Made by a program: the position numbers and the translations under genes. The notes beneath the pieces were generated by a model. The model was given only the letters and a program-made list of their open reading frames with translations. It made no database searches and was not told the DNA's origin. Of a DNA stretch of 64,000 nucleotides, positions 62,342 to 64,000 are shown piece after piece (the first letter of the stretch is position 1; each line of letters begins with the position of its first letter). This DNA is from an uncultured Sphingomonadaceae bacterium (GTDB taxonomy: Bacteria > Pseudomonadota > Alphaproteobacteria > Sphingomonadales > Sphingomonadaceae): positions 124,001-188,000 of the forward strand of contig CANMWO010000002.1 of the NCBI GenBank assembly GCA_947501695.1, in the 5' to 3' direction.

Positions 62342-63211
62342 ATGCAACAAGCAGACAAGCCAAAGGAGTTATTTGATCGCGAACGCCGTCGCCGTTTTCG
62401 TGATCGTGCTTTTTTCCGCGCTCAAGGAAATGATTTTGTCGGCCAAATTATGGCAAACGAAATATTTGACAGGCTTTCTCTGGTAAAGCGAAACTTCAAT
62501 AGATGCCTGCTGATTGGTCAATCGGGGCATTATCTCGCCTCATCACTGAGAGAAAGAGGCATCGAATCTGTTATTGCCGATTCCGGATTTGCTTCAGTTG
62601 CTGCAATACAGGGCATCCAATGCGATGAAGATCGTGTGCCTTTTGCTGATCACAGCTTTGACCTAGTCATCAATGTCGGGACCCTAGACAGTGTGAATGA
62701 TCTACCGGGAGCGCTAGTTTTGACGCGGCGTCTCTTAAAACCGGACGGTTTATTGCTTGCCTCATTCATTGGAGCAGAGAGTTTTACAACCTTGAAATCC
62801 CTATTGATGCAAGCAGAGGGCGACCGCGTTGCACCGCATATTCATCCGCAGATTGACATACGAACTGTAGGCGACCTTGTATCACGGGTCGGCTTGACCT
62901 TGCCCGTGATAGACAGTGACGGTTTGGATCTACGCTATCGAGAATTCGATAAGCTGATCAATGATATTAGGGATATGGGGGGCAGCAATGTCCTGAATGG
63001 CAACATCCGTCCACTCTCGCGAGCCGTTTACGAGCGTGCAAAAGAGATGTTTCACAAGCAATCTGACGCGGACGGGAAAATAAGCGAGCATGTTGAACTA
63101 ATATATTTATGCGGCTGGGCACCCCATCCCGATCAACCGGCGCCTGCACGCCGTGGTAGCGGTCAGATATCTCTTAAAACAGCCCTCAACAAACCAAAGA
63201 CCGACTTATAG
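62342..63211 (+). CDS. SAM-dependent methyltransferase, BioC-like
   Basis: A 289-residue class I methyltransferase. The N-terminus F-D-R-E-R-R-R-R-F-R-D-R-A and L-L-I-G-Q-S-G-H-Y-L (motif I, with a degenerate Gly-rich loop), then V-P-F-A-D-H-S-F-D-L-V-I-N-V-G-T-L-D-S-V-N-D-L-P-G-A-L and L-L-K-P-D-G-L-L-L-A-S-F are typical of BioC/NDUFAF5-like proteins. NDUFAF5 hydroxylates a complex I subunit; either role is possible. ATG 62342 starts 40 bp from the divergent comF start. The first motif lacks the usual G-x-G-x-G. Confidence 0.85.
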   Translation: MQQADKPKELFDRERRRRFRDRAFFRAQGNDFVGQIMANEIFDRLSLVKRNFNRCLLIGQSGHYLASSLRERGIESVIADSGFASVAAIQGIQCDEDRVPFADHSFDLVINVGTLDSVNDLPGALVLTRRLLKPDGLLLASFIGAESFTTLKSLLMQAEGDRVAPHIHPQIDIRTVGDLVSRVGLTLPVIDSDGLDLRYREFDKLINDIRDMGGSNVLNGNIRPLSRAVYERAKEMFHKQSDADGKISEHVELIYLCGWAPHPDQPAPARRGSGQISLKTALNKPKTDL

Positions 63212-63616
63212 AACCACAAGCAATTGTTCTACTAAAGGCTGATCGGCAGGCGGCATATCAAGATGTCGTAACTCCTGCACAGGAAGCCATTGCATGGCGG
63301 TTGCCTCGAGGTTAACTGCCCGGCCTGTCCACTCATGACACGTATACAGGAGTAGCAGAAGATGTTTGGCGTCCAGAGATTCGCTGGCAAATGCAACCGG
63401 TCTTAAAGCTTCAATTTTGACGACTAGTCCAAGCTCTTCTTCCAATTCACGGACTAGTGCCCCCTCTGGAGTTTCGCCAGCTTCAACCTTGCCGCCCGGA
63501 AACTCCCAAAGGCCTGCCATCGGCTTTCCTTCTGGGCGCTGTTGCACCAGAATATTTCCATCCTGATCCACCAGAGCGGCAGCAACCACAAACAGATATG
63601 TCGGATTATTTTCCAC
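63206..63616 (-). CDS. mutT: (Deoxy)nucleoside triphosphate pyrophosphohydrolase, MutT/Nudix
   Basis: About 136 residues with a complete Nudix box G-G-K-V-E-A-G-E-T-P-E-G-A-L-V-R-E-L-E-E-E-L-G-L. It begins V-V-A-A-A-L-V-D-Q-D-G-N-I-L-V-Q-Q-R-P-E-G-K, the MutT pattern, so removal of 8-oxo-dGTP is the likely role. The start is unclear: GTG 63616 is chosen; TTG at 63676 would add 20 residues that the family lacks. Its 3' end overlaps the convergent methyltransferase gene by 6 bp. Confidence 0.88.
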   Translation of the reverse strand: MENNPTYLFVVAAALVDQDGNILVQQRPEGKPMAGLWEFPGGKVEAGETPEGALVRELEEELGLVVKIEALRPVAFASESLDAKHLLLLLYTCHEWTGRAVNLEATAMQWLPVQELRHLDMPPADQPLVEQLLVVL

Positions 63617-63711
63617 TTTTTTTTGTGATGTAAGGATTTTGTTAATCCCTTTCTGTGAAAACCCAATTGTTCGCAACTTAGCAGAACCTTTGAAGCGTGA
63701 AGAGGGATATA

Positions 63712-63882
63712 ATGAATATATTAAAAAAATTATATCGTTCGGAACAGGGGGCGACGGCTATTGAATATGGTCTGATATTAGCATTAATCGCTGTTGCTGC
63801 AATTGTAGCAATAAGTGGCTTGGCGAATACGACCGTAAACATGTGGAATGATGTGGCCGAAGAGGTCGTCACCAATTCATAA
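63712..63882 (+). CDS. flp: Flp family type IVb pilin
   Basis: A 56-residue prepilin. The prepilin peptidase site E-Q-G-A-T-A-I-E-Y-G-L-I is exact for Flp pilins, with cleavage after the Gly; the conserved E-Y pair lies in the hydrophobic N-terminal helix of the mature protein (A-L-I-A-V-A-A-I-V-A-I-S-G-L). ATG 63712 follows AGAGGGA. Flp pilins build adhesive pili through a tad secretion machine, whose genes would be expected beyond the right edge. Confidence 0.93.
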   Translation: MNILKKLYRSEQGATAIEYGLILALIAVAAIVAISGLANTTVNMWNDVAEEVVTNS

Positions 63883-63996
63883 ACAGCCGTTGCACGTTAA
63901 ACAATTCGAAAGGTTTCTAATTTAGTGCGTTGAACATCGAACCGGAATTTAGGTTTGATTGGGTAAGTGAAGTTAGTCAAATATAGGAGACCAGAC

Positions 63997-64000
63997 ATGA
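63997..64000 (+). CDS. Start of a further gene, cut by window edge
   Basis: An ATG at 63997 with AGGAGA 6 nt upstream, 114 bp after the Flp pilin stop. Only four bases are inside the window. A tad gene (prepilin peptidase or pilus assembly) or a second pilin is the natural expectation, but nothing can be read. Confidence 0.4.

Overview
The window looks like chromosomal DNA of a marine or freshwater sphingomonad (Alphaproteobacteria, Sphingomonadales; Sphingorhabdus, Parasphingorhabdus or Sphingopyxis would fit). This is inferred from the protein families present (MASE1 diguanylate cyclase, class I fumarase, FixLJ, CC0125/CC1285-type lipoprotein, DUF1178, DUF465, vgr-related protein, PCu(A)C chaperone) and from GC-rich palindromic intergenic repeats. 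The taxon cannot be proven from this window. The only RNA gene recognised is one tRNA-Arg(CCU); no CRISPR array or intact transposase was seen.

Layout. 1-7 kb: a truncated SDR gene, a small membrane protein with an L7/L12-like tail, three tandem paralogous ~40-residue peptides, MlaA lipid-asymmetry protein, a second L7/L12-tail protein and secreted proteins of unknown function. 7-9.4 kb: an accessory patch with two decayed copies of a SEC-C-motif gene around a conserved hypothetical gene and a GC-rich repeat, then a low-GC SIR2-like gene 8 bp downstream of nrdB. 9.4-16 kb: class Ia ribonucleotide reductase (nrdA, nrdB), a 734-bp intergenic region rich in GANTC sites with a DnaA box, a lone mreB, and class I fumarase. 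16-26.4 kb: paralogous membrane proteins, an EamA exporter, a GNAT/SDR pair, a TonB-dependent receptor, an ATM1-type ABC exporter, a RadC-like gene whose 5' end overlaps a partly duplicated membrane-protein gene, and a membrane-anchored LuxR-type regulator. 26.6-33 kb: dnaK-dnaJ, copper chaperone, small zinc and DUF465 proteins and a MATE exporter. 33-42 kb: DoxX, Rieske oxygenase alpha subunit, MASE1-PAS-GGDEF cyclase, acyl-CoA carboxylase beta subunit, a secreted erythromycin-esterase-like protein and isoaspartyl peptidase. 42.5-48.7 kb: glutamate synthase gltB-gltD.

48.9-58.6 kb is an oxygen/redox-stress island: haem-PAS FixL and FixJ, two universal stress proteins, a beta-CASP hydrolase, a flavodoxin-fold reductase, a host-attachment-type (baeRF-like) protein and several small envelope or coiled-coil proteins. 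A short motif of the form TTACGTAA or a close variant recurs about 60-80 bp upstream of four genes around fixLJ, which suggests a local FixJ regulon; this is an inference from sequence inspection. 58.9-59.8 kb: a truncated serine-recombinase remnant beside tRNA-Arg. 59.9-64 kb: housekeeping genes (DUF1178, nitrilase-family hydrolase, glutaredoxin, ComF, a methyltransferase, Nudix hydrolase) and a Flp pilin gene that may open a tad locus beyond the window edge.

Many start codons were moved from the longest frame to sites with a visible Shine-Dalgarno sequence. All family assignments come from reading motifs by eye, without database searches.
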